Positions 49,584 through 59,479 are shown, counted from the stretch's first letter. The stretch is DNA of 64,000 bases from Asparagopsis taxiformis (GCA_030407315.1 JALQPE010002768.1:59341-123340), one strand, 5' to 3'. Made by a program: numbers and translations. The notes: generated by a model from the sequence alone, not told the origin.

Positions 49584-50642
49584 ATGAGTGTGAACAAGCG
49601 TGCTCGCCCAGAGCCGATAGCAATTCTACGCGGACATACATCACCTGTGACAGCGCTTAGCATTCTACCCGATCCGGAGCAACCAGCAAGATATTTACTC
49701 TCAGGCGACGAGAGAGGCACGTTTCGATTATGGGATACACACTTGGAAGAAACTGTTTTAATCCAACATGCCCCCTCGCATGTTTCCAATTCGCCCATTC
49801 AGAGTTTCGCACAGGATCCGGCACTGGACGGACATTCGACACTTGTGCAGTACAAAAATGGATTTGTCAGACGCATCGACTTGGAATACAATGCCATGGA
49901 ACTTGACGCGGAAGCGTGGCAAATTGCACGTGCTTCAGAATGTAATGGAATAGGATTCACGAGTAGCACAGACGGTATACTATGCGATAGTTTTTGCGGA
50001 ATCGTCTATCTGGGACCAGGCGTTTGGGCGGGTCCGGTTGGTGAAGGAGAAGAAACAGGTATACTACGTGATGTCCGAACAGACAGCTCGATAGAAGCGC
50101 GATTCAAGATAACACAAGGGGAGGGCAGACGTTCCGGAATGCTCATGTCCATGTGCACTAGCCGGCAGGTTGAAAAGTCAATGTGCATGGAGATTCTGGC
50201 GGGGTACGAAGATGGCTCAGTTGCAGTATGGGACATCAGACGGGTGGATCAGCCATTATCGCAGGTGTGTGTCGGGAAGGAAGCTGTGATCAGCGTGGCG
50301 GCGCATCCACGCGGTAGAATCGGGATGGCCGGAGGCGGATTTGGAGAAATTGTGGCTGTAGGCGATACGGCGGGGACGATGGGTGTTTTGGAGCGGGGCG
50401 ATATCAAGGCACAGGGTTTGAATCGCATCGTGTGGAGCGGGGATGGAAGGGTGGTGGCTAGCGGCGGTTGGAATGGAAATATCGGCATATGGGATGGTCG
50501 ACGACGGAAAGATCGATTGTTGCGTCGTATCGGGTGGCTGAAATGGCACGCAGGCTCGGTGTTGAGCATGGGATTCGGCGGGGATATGTTGGCGACGGGC
50601 GGGAAGGATAGGACGATTGGGTTGTGGCGCGGTCTGTATTGA
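49584..50642 (+). CDS. ASA1/GNB1L-type WD40 protein
   Basis: The 352-residue WD40 protein starts PEPIAILRGHTSPVTALS and has the features of the ASTRA-associated protein 1 / GNB1L family: RYLLSGDERGTFRLWDT (blade 1), a less regular middle with the STLVQYKNGFVRRID stretch, GYEDGSVAVWDIRR (about 210), GGWNGNIGIWDGRR (about 293) and a final MLATGGKDRTIGLW blade. In yeast and animals the family helps the Tel2-Tti1-Tti2 complex mature PIK-related kinases; here that is an inference. Length fits (family about 330-440). AATAAA lies about 40 bases past the stop. Confidence 0.75.
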   Translation: MSVNKRARPEPIAILRGHTSPVTALSILPDPEQPARYLLSGDERGTFRLWDTHLEETVLIQHAPSHVSNSPIQSFAQDPALDGHSTLVQYKNGFVRRIDLEYNAMELDAEAWQIARASECNGIGFTSSTDGILCDSFCGIVYLGPGVWAGPVGEGEETGILRDVRTDSSIEARFKITQGEGRRSGMLMSMCTSRQVEKSMCMEILAGYEDGSVAVWDIRRVDQPLSQVCVGKEAVISVAAHPRGRIGMAGGGFGEIVAVGDTAGTMGVLERGDIKAQGLNRIVWSGDGRVVASGGWNGNIGIWDGRRRKDRLLRRIGWLKWHAGSVLSMGFGGDMLATGGKDRTIGLWRGLY

Positions 50643-50763
50643 CGGCCGGTTGGTTGTTTACTGATGGTTACGGTACAGATAAATAAAACAAGATGAATCC
50701 ATACGATCGGATTGAATGGGTGTGTACAGATAGTTGGTTGATTGGAATGGGGAGGGGGCGGTT

Positions 50764-51009
50764 CTATGCGGATGCTAAAAGGGCGGATGTGAGACGGAGA
50801 CCGGTTTGTTCATCGTCCATATCGTCGTCGGACAGGGTCTCTGGATAGTTCCATTGGTCAGGTGCGATGTTCCTGTTGTGACGCTTGAGGGCAAAGTCGA
50901 AGCCATACTGACGGAAGTGATGCGGGGATGGGTGGCGGACACGGGACGGAATTGGAGCGGCGAAGGCGGACAGAAGCAGGGCGAGGAGGCAGACGGAGAA
51001 GAGACGCAT
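50764..51009 (-). CDS. Small secreted precursor protein
   Basis: The 81-residue frame starts MRLFSVCLLALLLSAFAAPIP, a textbook signal peptide with likely cleavage near residue 18-21. The mature part (about 60 residues) is His/Pro/Arg-rich, then FDFALKRHNRN with one dibasic KR, then an acidic stretch (ETLSDDDMDDE). There are no cysteines after the signal, so it is not a disulfide-rich peptide. A TATAA-type element (minus strand, 51070-51076) lies about 65 bp upstream. I know no family for it. A secreted wall component or a processed peptide are both possible; chance is unlikely given signal, composition and promoter. Confidence 0.5.
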   Translation of the reverse strand: MRLFSVCLLALLLSAFAAPIPSRVRHPSPHHFRQYGFDFALKRHNRNIAPDQWNYPETLSDDDMDDEQTGLRLTSALLASA

Positions 51010-51969
51010 GTTGGGATAGAGCGGGTTGCAATTGAGGCGAGTTGAACGGGATGAGTTGGATTGTGCGGATTATAAAGAGACGGAAAGGAGAGTAACGGGC
51101 GGGTGGGCGGTAGGTAGGTCGGTCGGTTGGGAGGAGTGGAAGGAGAACGGAAAGATATGGGGCGAGAGTGGTGGATGAATCGCGAGGAGATTTGGGTTGT
51201 TGATGTATATGTTCACCTAGTCGACAGCGCAATGGTGGTTGCAACCAATGAATTTGGACAGATTGTCTGCATGGCACAGGCAGCGGATGAAGGGTTGAGC
51301 ACACGTGTTGCAATTCGATGCAGCATGTTGAGTGAAATGATTGGCCAATGATGGAATATCCAGCCGCCACCGCCATAGATCTACAAACGCACCGTACTTT
51401 GCGTGCGCCGGTTACCGTTTTCACCGCTTGGCGCCCTTTTTCTCTCCAGGGGTACGTTACACGCCAAACATGTTCCGCACCCAACCACGCTGCAGACAGC
51501 GTGCACCTCGCCGCTGCCGCCCTTGTCCAACTCTTCATATATCGTTTCAAACTCAATGCTGCACTGTGCAGCACAATACAGCGCACCTACATTCATCCCA
51601 CCTTGCAATTTCTCCATACCAACCAATACCATGTTGCCGACAACAAGCCTTCATATAAATCTATTCACACAAAAAACAAACAAATCTTTCCCGAATACTA
51701 TAGTGCAATCATATGATGCGCTCTTTCCATCGTAAAATTCTTTGACCGCCTCCAGGGCGCCCCCGACAACACCCGTCGGTTAATGCTCATACCCACTCTA
51801 TAAATCATCATGTTATTCCATGTGGCTTCGCGTTCGTAAGGAGTCAACATGCTCCTCTTCAAGCTTGGCGCTGCATAGGCTGCTGAGTCCCTCTTCGCCG
51901 CAGAGCGAGCGAAGCGCATAGATGGAAAACTTGAGTTTTTCGATATTTTAATAGGGAAAAATGTAATAT
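51010..51969. other. Spacer at the border of gene-rich and repetitive DNA
   Basis: ATTGGCCAATG at about 51339 and other CCAAT boxes suggest promoter DNA near the left part. The minus-strand ORF at 51698-52018 and others look random. No gene is supported. Confidence 0.4.
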
Positions 51970-52492
51970 TTGGGGATGCATAGGACCACAAACCAGTTAC
52001 TACACGATTTCGGCACATATGATACCCATACGTGGAAATTTTGTAGCATTTCTGTGAAAGAACTGAGCTTCCTCGATCGTTTATTCGTCTCGCGAGGTTC
52101 GCCGGCGAGGTTTATACACGGTGGCTACTGTAAACTTTGCAAGTTATTCGGAAGAGATGAGATTCGGGTTCAGCGCGAAAGAGACATGTTATTCGTCAGA
52201 AGGCGAGCCGAAGTAGCTAGACTTGGTCCGTGAAATTGTGCGTTTGAGTGCAGTAGTTCAAATGTCTGCAGAGTTGTGCACAGAGGCTAGATCAGTCGAT
52301 TCTATTACGGCCTTTTTCGACTTTTTCTCTGAGCCCGAGGAATTTCACATTGTTCTACCCCATGGTGTGACGACACTTGGGAGGTTCTCAGTGGCCAAGG
52401 AGAAACTGCACCCAGCATTCCGAAGCCACCTCGCCAGCGTAGCGACGGTTGTTGCGGGTCCGCACAAGGAGACACTGTCTTGCGTGCGGTAG
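51970..52492 (+). other. Two overlapping ORFs of unknown nature next to the retroelements
   Basis: One ORF (51970-52233, 87 codons) and a second (52223-52492, 89 codons) overlap by 11 bases in different frames. Both have balanced amino acid composition (for example KFCSISVKELSFLDRLF and HIVLPHGVTTLGRF) and may be parts of one frame broken by an indel. I recognise no family. They could be remnants of the plus-strand retroelement or of a host gene it hit. Confidence 0.3.
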
Positions 52493-52684
52493 ATGAGATG
52501 GGAAGCACGATCGGGTCAGATAATGCTCGGCGATGGGACAAGCTATGTCAAACCCTTCGTGGACTGGTTTCCCCGGTCGCATCCCGGGATCAGAGGATAG
52601 CTCCCGAGATCGTGGAGAAGAGGAAACTAGGATAGAACCGAGGCAGTGTGTAGCTGTCCTGGTGTAACTAGCGAAGTAGAGCTT

Positions 52685-52694
52685 TATATAAAGG
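52685..52694 (+). promoter_or_regulatory. TATA box before the gag-like ORF
   Basis: TATATAAAGG, about 216 bp before the gag-like start. It may mark the U3/R border of an LTR or leader of a second, plus-strand retroelement. Confidence 0.45.
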
Positions 52695-52900
52695 TGCGCT
52701 CCTCCCTAAGCTAGAGGGAAAAAGGCAGCAGCGTGCCGACTACTCTTGCCTTCCGGGTCTCCTCTCCAGTGTGGACATGTATCGCGGGCGGAGAAGGGTG
52801 TAAGTGAGAAAAAAGCGCTTTCTTTAAAGAGTAAACGGCACCTTCGAAGAACGCGGTACGTGCTCTGTATTCCTACCATTTTCTTCCGTCGAGCATCACC

Positions 52901-53410
52901 ATGAACATAGCTACGGTATCACCTCCGCCGCTCAAGGGGATGCGAAGCGAAGAAGTAATCCAATTTGACATGGACTATGAAGCCTATCTGCGACATGTGG
53001 CGGAGGTAAACCAAAGAGGCGGGCGGTGTAATCCTATACACCCAACACGTTACAAGGCCTGTCTGGCTCCCGAATTGCTCCTGTCGATGATAATGATGAG
53101 GGCATTTGGAAATATTACCGAAATCGAAAACGTCACTGACGTACATGTGAAAGATTGGGTGAAGGCTCGTGCCCGCTACTCAGTCTATGATATTCCTGGA
53201 CAACTTAAGAACGCGATCACTAAGGTACAGCTGCAGCTGGACTGGTCGGACCCCCAGGGATCATTCATGCAGTTTTTTGCAGACATATTGGCCGTGCTTC
53301 GTCATAACGGAGTTAGTCATGTCGTTACCGATTCTACAAGAACCCTGATATCGCAAATATTCCCAAAACTATGGCCCATTAGTTTTCGGGAAGAACTGCA
53401 GGGAGCATAA
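52901..53410 (+). CDS. Gag-like fragment of a second retroelement
   Basis: The 169-residue frame begins MNIATVSPPPLKGMRSEEV and reads FDMDYEAYLRHVAEVNQRGG, then HPTRYKACLAPELLLSMI. A PPPLKG start followed by an aromatic 'Y..Y' helix and a C-L-P-E-L-L motif is common at the N-terminus of gag-like proteins of retrotransposons in algae and oomycetes. It lacks a CCHC knuckle and stops early, 86 bp before the LTR of the minus-strand element, so it is probably truncated. Assignment to gag is by pattern only. Confidence 0.5.
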   Translation: MNIATVSPPPLKGMRSEEVIQFDMDYEAYLRHVAEVNQRGGRCNPIHPTRYKACLAPELLLSMIMMRAFGNITEIENVTDVHVKDWVKARARYSVYDIPGQLKNAITKVQLQLDWSDPQGSFMQFFADILAVLRHNGVSHVVTDSTRTLISQIFPKLWPISFREELQGA

Positions 53411-53496
53411 GAATATTGGTAGGAGGCAAGGAAAGGAGAATTAACGTTTTTTTATGGACGAAATCTAGAGGACAGCGAAAGAATTCGCTAGATACG

Positions 53497-54173
53497 TGTA
53501 GGACTTATTTCTCGCTGCGAAGCGATAGAATTCTCCGGAAACGGAGTAGCGCAAGCGACAACGAGGAAAGCCCCGATCCAGCGAGTACGCTGTAGAAATG
53601 ATCTCCAATCGGCGGTGATCAGCCGGATTCCGAAAGGAGGAAAATGAGTAATACTCGAGGATCGAGTCCTGCAACGGCCTTCGACTAAGAAATCGGTAGA
53701 GTGGTAGAGCGGGTCTTCCACGAGATTCCTCCGACCAGGAGTATTTCGGTCTGCCGTCCCCAACCTATTTAAAGGTTAGCTGGGCTCGCGAATCCTCCGA
53801 ACGGAGTATCTCCTTGTGCGAGTCGGACCGGATGGGGTGCGCGACTGCCAGCACCGGATCTGGTCTTACTACCTCGCGGTAGGAGTCTCCTGCACAGCCG
53901 TGACTCGGCGTCACGGCGCGTCGCGGTGTGTTGTGCGGTTCACGCGCGACGGAACACGATTGGGAATCGTAGATCTACTCTCGCGAGAGAGGTTGCGCGC
54001 TGAAGAGCGGTTGTAAGGCGCTTTCCAGGCGAATAGGATGTAGTCCACAATAGTGCTGACTTTATTGCATCCGTTGCGGTGAGTCACCGTACTAAATACG
54101 TTAAAGTCGGATCTCGGTTGGCCAGGACCGATGGTCCTGGCCAACCAGTGGGGTGGACCTTGTGGTCCCTACA
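53497..54173 (-). repeat. 3' LTR of the chromovirus
   Basis: On the minus strand it starts TGTAGGGACC right after a purine-rich tract and ends ...CCTACA, giving TG...CA ends and a short inverted repeat (TGTAGG/CCTACA); length 677 bp. A TATA-like CTTTAAATAG on the minus strand (53765-53775) would place the U3/R border about 400 bp in. It contains a 14-bp-arm hairpin (54116-54146) near its start and three copies of a CTCCG..CGGAG-type motif (53529, 53725, 53791). The left boundary is inferred from the inverted repeat only, since the partner LTR is outside the window. Confidence 0.65.
54116..54146. repeat. Perfect inverted repeat (hairpin) in the LTR
   Basis: Arms GGTTGGCCAGGACC and GGTCCTGGCCAACC, 14 bp each, flank a 3-base loop GAT. 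It begins about 27 bases from the LTR end. Confidence 0.85.
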
Positions 54174-54185
54174 AATTCCCCCTAC
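54174..54185 (-). other. Polypurine tract next to the 3' LTR
   Basis: On the minus strand GTAGGGGGAATT directly precedes the LTR start TGTAGGG. Such G-rich tracts prime plus-strand synthesis in Ty3/gypsy elements. It fixes the element orientation as minus. Confidence 0.65.
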
Positions 54186-54265
54186 ACTGACACTTTTCGT
54201 GTACTTCTACTACAGTAAACTAATATTGACACTATAGCTAATAGTGTCGCTACTAGTGTAGAGTG

Positions 54266-54291
54266 ACGTGTACGCGCGCCGGCGTACACGT
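54266..54291. repeat. Perfect inverted repeat upstream of the antisense ORF
   Basis: Arms ACGTGTACGC and GCGTACACGT with a 6-base loop, about 200 bp before the antisense ORF start. A smaller ACACTAT/ATAGTGT pair lies just to the left. It may be a factor-binding site of the antisense promoter. Confidence 0.8.
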
Positions 54292-54491
54292 GTGGAAAGG
54301 CTCGCGTCCCTGCTGTAACTCCGCGCTACTACACGTGTCCGTGAATTCGGGTTAAGATTGGCGCCAACCCTTCGGATCCATCGCTCGCTGCGCCCGTTAC
54401 CTTTGTTCCCGATCCTTCAGCCACGTCCGTACGCACTCGCAACCGCTCAGCGATCCTCCCCAGCTCCTTAGCTGTTTTTGATGCAATTAAT

Positions 54492-57400
54492 TTGCATGCT
54501 CGCCCCCTGCAGAAGCGCAGTGTCCCACATTCTCCCCTTCTTAATTGCCAAGCTCCTGCGCAGGCGCAGTGTTTTTCCATGTCACCTCCCCCAAATCCTC
54601 CGTTCTTAGCACCTTCCACTTCGTACTCCCATCATCCTTACGACCAGCAGGCGGAAGAAGCGACCACTTGGGGCGCTATGAGTTCGTCGCGCCACACCAG
54701 CAATGGTGATAATTCACGGCCTCAAACCGGTTCTAGCGGCGGCCTCGGTCCTGCAGCGCACCCTTTTGTAGCGCCTGCCCCACGCATTGACCCCGGTTTT
54801 TCAGCCGTGATGGAAGTCCTAGCCAGTGGTGGTGGGGATCCAAAAGATTCTCACCCGGGCGGGAATCCGTCTTCGTCACGCCCTCAAGTCTCTGATCCTC
54901 TCGCGGCTTACCAGCCGGATCGTTTCAGCAGGTCTGCGGGGCGTAGCCGCCCATCAATCCCACCTTCGGTCCCAGCTCCGGGGGTGGCTAGTGCGTCCTC
55001 ACCTGCGGTTACGCAGCAACATCCTAGTAACTCGGGCGAGCGGGGTCCGGGCTCCCAAGGCGAACAAGGAGGCTCCGCGGCGACGCAGCGACGGGTGCGC
55101 GAAATTATGTCAATGATTGACAATTTACCGCCGGACGCTCGCGCGGCGGCGCAAACCCACTTGCGGAGTTCTTCCTCCCAGGGAGGGGCAGTGGCCAACG
55201 ACAGTGGCCTTGTTGACCCGTACGCCAAGGCGCCTGCGCGGAATAATCGCCCGGAACCCTCGCCTGAAGAGCGTCGTGACCGCGAGATTCGTGAGTGGAT
55301 GCATAGCATCGACACCGAGGTGTTTCCGCGTGACCGCGATGCGTTTGGCCAGCTTCTTCGGAATTCACCGGGTTACCGCGGGTACGCGGAGCATATGGGT
55401 TTGAGCCCCAAACGCGCGATACTCAATCGGTTTAGGGCCATACGGGACACGAATGGTCCTCGCGACGTTGATACCTGCGTGCGCAAACGGATGGAACACG
55501 GCACCTGCCGTATCCCCATCCCTTCCTACTTTCCAGTAGACTTGTACCACCTTTGCGAAGAGGAAGACGAAGTGATGGTCCGGGCCATCGCCCGCCTCGT
55601 CGTCCTCAGCAGGTACCACGCCCTCGTGGATGACTACAGCGATGTAGATGCTCGGCTGCTTCCCCGGGATCTGAAGGTGTTCCCTCCCCGGTGGACGCGT
55701 GGTCGCTGGACGCGCGAGTGGCGAATGGAGCTGCGACGCTCGTTTTACGGGAGCAATAACACTCCACACCGGCTTCTCAGCCGCGAAGCTCGTGTCATTG
55801 TCACGTTCAAGGACGTTGAGTACAACAACATGCCCCGCCGTTTGCGTACCGAACATTACGTTCCGCTTCCCGCGTGGATGAGCACACCCATATTCGAGTG
55901 CGCCTTCCCGATGCCGGTGGTGTACCGCTACGCGTGGTCCCACATGTTGGGCCGCAACAGCGAAGTGCTTTGCAGTGTGCTCGACAAGATGGCACACACC
56001 GAATGGTTTGTTACTATGCTGCCTCCTGGCTGGAGTTAATCGTCACGCAGAATCGCATGCACGAACTCCCCAATCGGGTGTTCACCGACATCAAGCGTCT
56101 CGGTGTCGAGCCTGTACTGCGTCCAAGCGGCCTCCGACGGGAGCATGAATTCTTCGAGATGTCGCCTCGCACATTGGCTCATCTATACGACGTACATGAA
56201 CGTACTGACTGGGATACGATACCCCTTATCCCCACGCCTGGGGCGGCCTACGAACCCACCCGCCGCACATCGAAGTGGGTGCCACTCAATCCAAGCACCC
56301 TAGAGATAGACCTATCTTCTCCGCTCTTTGGCGTAACCTTGGATTTAGCCATCCCCTTGTCGGTCATTATGGGGACGGCCATATCGGCACATGTTGACCG
56401 GTGGAAGGCCACACGGCTCGAATCCGTTACCTTGCGTACTCTTATCCAAGAGGGACTGTCGAGTACTACCCCTAGTGTTTCCCCTGGTGACCCCGGCGCT
56501 GGCTCATCTTCCGCTGTGACGGCGGCACCGGCGTCTCACACTACTGCGGATGCGCAGTCTCCTGGGGAACTGCGCAAACTCCTCAACGAGATGGGACAGG
56601 AGCTCAACGCGGAGCGGGTTCGTGCAGACAAGTGGCACGCCGAAGCTCGGAGCCTGACCAGCCAGCTAGAGAAGCGGGATAGAACAGTAGAAGTACTGGA
56701 GTCGGTACGAAGGGAACTCACTGAGGGCCAAAGCGCTCTCGTCCAAGAGAAGGAGACAAGTCGTGTTGCTCACGAGCGGGCGTTGGCAGAGCTGCGGGAT
56801 GCGCAGGCACCTATCATCGCCACTCGCGATAATTACAAGAACAACTTGGTGAATCAAGGGCCGTTGATACTCGCCGCTATACGTCGACTGGCGACTATTC
56901 GTTCCCAAGTACAGGGGATGTGCGAATCTGCCGTGGCCGGGATGATGGAGTTGGATAGCGTGCGCCTTCAGGGCGAGGCTCAGGCACTAGCAGATGTTAC
57001 GCCGACCGGCGGGGAGCCCACGTTTCATCTCACTACGGGAGTGGGGCATGCAGCTGGGCCGAGCACTCCATCGCCAGCTCGTATGCCTCCTTCGTCCAGC
57101 GCAGCCGCTGTCACTCCCATGCTTATGCCGCCTCCACCAGCCGAACGTCCTAATCCGGTGTCCTCGCGTCCACCACCTGCGGCCGAGGGAGGGGCGATTG
57201 CTACTCCGAGGGAGACACAATTATCGGACGAAATCTCTATCGTCCACCCGGTTGCCGGTCCCACGCCCACGGTGACGGCTACAGGTCGCAACAACCCCAG
57301 GAGTGGACCCGCACCACGTGCTTCAGCAACGAAGAATGCTTCAGCGGGTGCTTCTTCTGGCACCGCGCGGGGTAGTGCGACGAAGGGCCCCCAAGGTTCG

Positions 57401-57672
57401 GTAGCGGGGTCGCAGGGCTCCTCGGCTTCCCGTACTGCCGCCGCTAACACTCCTGCGGCGGTGAACAACGGGTCTGAGACTACGGGACGTAGGGTTGGGG
57501 CGCGAACTCGCGGGGTGCGTCGATCCCACCGGCGGGTGCGGCTCGTAGGCCTCGTGTCCGCAAGCGCTTGCGTGAGTCTTCCGATGAGGAAGAAACCCTT
57601 CCGCCTCCGGCAGTAGCTCCGCGTAGCACGCGTGGGGCTCGTAGTACTCGCGCACGTCGCTCGGCTAAGTAG
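54492..57672 (+). CDS. Long antisense ORF of the chromovirus, unknown function, two frame breaks
   Basis: Three overlapping frames make one protein of about 1060 residues: 54492-about 56030, about 56010-57510, and the last to the stop at 57672. Each break equals one missing base; the second fits loss of a G in a GGGG run (near 57497 or 57511). The N-terminal 200 residues are Ser/Pro/Gly-rich. A globular helical domain follows (about 200-620; landmarks EWMHSIDTEVFPRDRDAF, RFRAIRDTNGPRD, VYRYAWSHMLGRN, LELIVTQNRMHELPNRVF). Then a coiled coil (about 690-780; ELRKLLNEMGQELNAERV) and a basic, Ser/Thr/Pro-rich tail ending in Arg/Lys clusters (VRKRLRESSDEEE), which looks nuclear. No known family is recognised. 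AATAAA follows 44 bases after the stop. Start could also be Met30 (54579). Confidence 0.65.
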
Positions 57673-57715
57673 CTAATTGTCAGCTCTTTACCCTGATAAT
57701 CATCAGCAACCTCTC

Positions 57716-57721
57716 AATAAA
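57716..57721 (+). terminator. Poly(A) signal AATAAA of the antisense ORF
   Basis: A canonical AATAAA 44 bases after the antisense ORF stop, followed by a TG/T-rich stretch (ATGTGTTTTG), supports a separate plus-strand transcript inside the element. Confidence 0.5.
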
Positions 57722-57861
57722 TGTGTTTTGTCAAAACAACATGTCGTTGGGGGTAGTTAACGTCTCCCCCTTTCTGTAGTCACAGTTCAGCAAGTAGCCA
57801 ATTGGAAACCAGCGGGATGAGCTGTGGGAGTTGGATGCCCCTCAGGGCTACATCGTCCTTC

Positions 57862-58490
57862 ATCTTTTTGTAGAAACAGCGGTAATAGGCCCATGACGAG
57901 TCCCTTGTTCCGACTTAACAGTCGTATGGACGTCATACACTTTACGTTCAGACCAGTTGACGACTTAGGCGTGGCGCGATTTGATCCGTTACAAAGCGCC
58001 TAAACGTGCTGTGAGGTCGCACTGTTAGCCGAATTCCTGCGGAAGCAGTGAAAAAGGGCCTAAGACACGGTGCCGAACTCAACCTGCAAGTCGTATTAGC
58101 GCCTAGCAGCCGGAATAAAAGTCGTCTTTCGACTTGGTAGTGGTGCGATCACCCCGTTCTGTCGAAACCTCAAATGCACTTGGTGATGATATCCTTGACC
58201 ATCTTCTGCAGAAGCAGTGAGAAAGGGGCTAACGAACAGGGTCGGACCCGGCCAGTGTGTCGTATCCGCGCTTAGTGGCCGAATTAAAAAACCAACTTTC
58301 GACTTAGTCGTGTAGATGAGAGTTCGTTTTTCGTATTTCAAACGCGCCTTGCGCGGGCGCCGTGGGTCGAATTCCTGCGGAGGCAGCGGAAATGGCCTAA
58401 AGTGTAATGCCGGACTCGACCCGCAAGTCAAATTCGCGCTTAACAGCCGGAGTAAGAACCGCCCTTCGACTTAGGCATGGGACGCCGTCT
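57862..58490. repeat. 169-bp tandem repeat, about 3.7 copies
   Basis: The marker GAAGCAG (or GAAACAG/GAGGCAG) recurs at 57873, 58042, 58211 and 58380, exactly 169 bp apart. A second marker TTTCGACTTAG-like recurs at about 57958, 58127, 58297 and 58464. Copies also share CCGAATTCCTGC..GCAG, AAAGGGCCTAA and TTAGCGCCTAGCAGCCG-type stretches but have diverged by perhaps a quarter of bases. The array sits between the antisense ORF and the 3' end of pol. Confidence 0.85.
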
Positions 58491-59479
58491 CTTTCAGATG
58501 CCCACTTGGAGTGGTAAATTTTTGACTTAGTCAAATTTTTGTAACCTGCGAATTTTTGCCCGTATCAGTTCCTACTAACCGTAGTTAATTCACGCATCCT
58601 GAGGCACATAGTACACTCTGCGTTGCCCAGGCAGGGCCAATGACGCGGTCGCGGACTCGTAGCCCGCCTACTAGTCGGCTGGGCGGGTCCCTGTCTTCCT
58701 CCAGACTAGCGTCTGTACGTATCTGGCGTCTCGGCCCCCTCGGGTTGGCGACGTCACCCCAGGCCGAGTAGCGTGAAATCCAATGGTACACGACGCGTCA
58801 TGTACCATGGCGCGCCTCCCTTCCAGCTTAACAATCTGTATATTACCCTGCCGGTAGCGGTTGGCAGGTCCGTTCGTTGCCAATTAGATGGGCACTCAGC
58901 GCGCCACGGGGTGTGACTTGCAACGAGCGTTTTCACATCCGCTGATCCTTCTCGCGTAATTCGACTGCGTTAGTGCAGGAGATGTCCGTTCTAATTGGGT
59001 CCCTTCCCGGCGTGTGTTACGTGTACGCCCCAACGGCGGAGCGTGACTTTTGGTGTCGAACGCGCAAAACGGCATAGATTCGCCCATAATTTCCAAAAAG
59101 GTATCTCAACTCCCGGGTAGCCACCCGTATCAAGCTTGTGAATCAAGCGGGGAACACTTTGCCCGACTTGACAGTCGCAATGGTTGCTCAGTCGGAGCAC
59201 TGCCCGCGTTACAACGCGTCTCGTGGGTACGCACCGTGTGAGCGCCAGGATTATTCCGTCCCGTAGTCAGTTTCTAATTCAACTGATCAGAACGGGGCCA
59301 TGGCCCACACGAGACAGCATTGCTGGCAATCATCCGTGCCAGATATCTCGGGCTCGCGCCTGGTGGGCACGAGTGGCCCTGCATGGCCATGCATCGTGGT
59401 GCGCAAAAATTCGGAAATTTCCAAATTTTAATTTCCGCGTGTGCGCGCAACAAGCTTCCTCCACACGTGGCATCGTCGA
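58491..59479. other. Element interior between repeats and pol
   Basis: About 1 kb without a recognisable protein on either strand. One copy of a direct repeat begins at 59381. It is probably pol 3' untranslated sequence. Confidence 0.45.

Noticed and set aside
53497..57672. Reading the antisense ORF as gag of a plus-strand element with 53497-54173 as its 5' LTR
   Set aside because: No primer binding site (TGG...) follows the LTR on the plus strand, whereas a G-rich polypurine tract precedes it on the minus strand, and all recognisable pol lies on the minus strand.
57862..58490. The 169-bp array as a CRISPR-like structure
   Set aside because: There is no alternation of identical short repeats and unique spacers; whole 169-bp units are diverged copies of each other.
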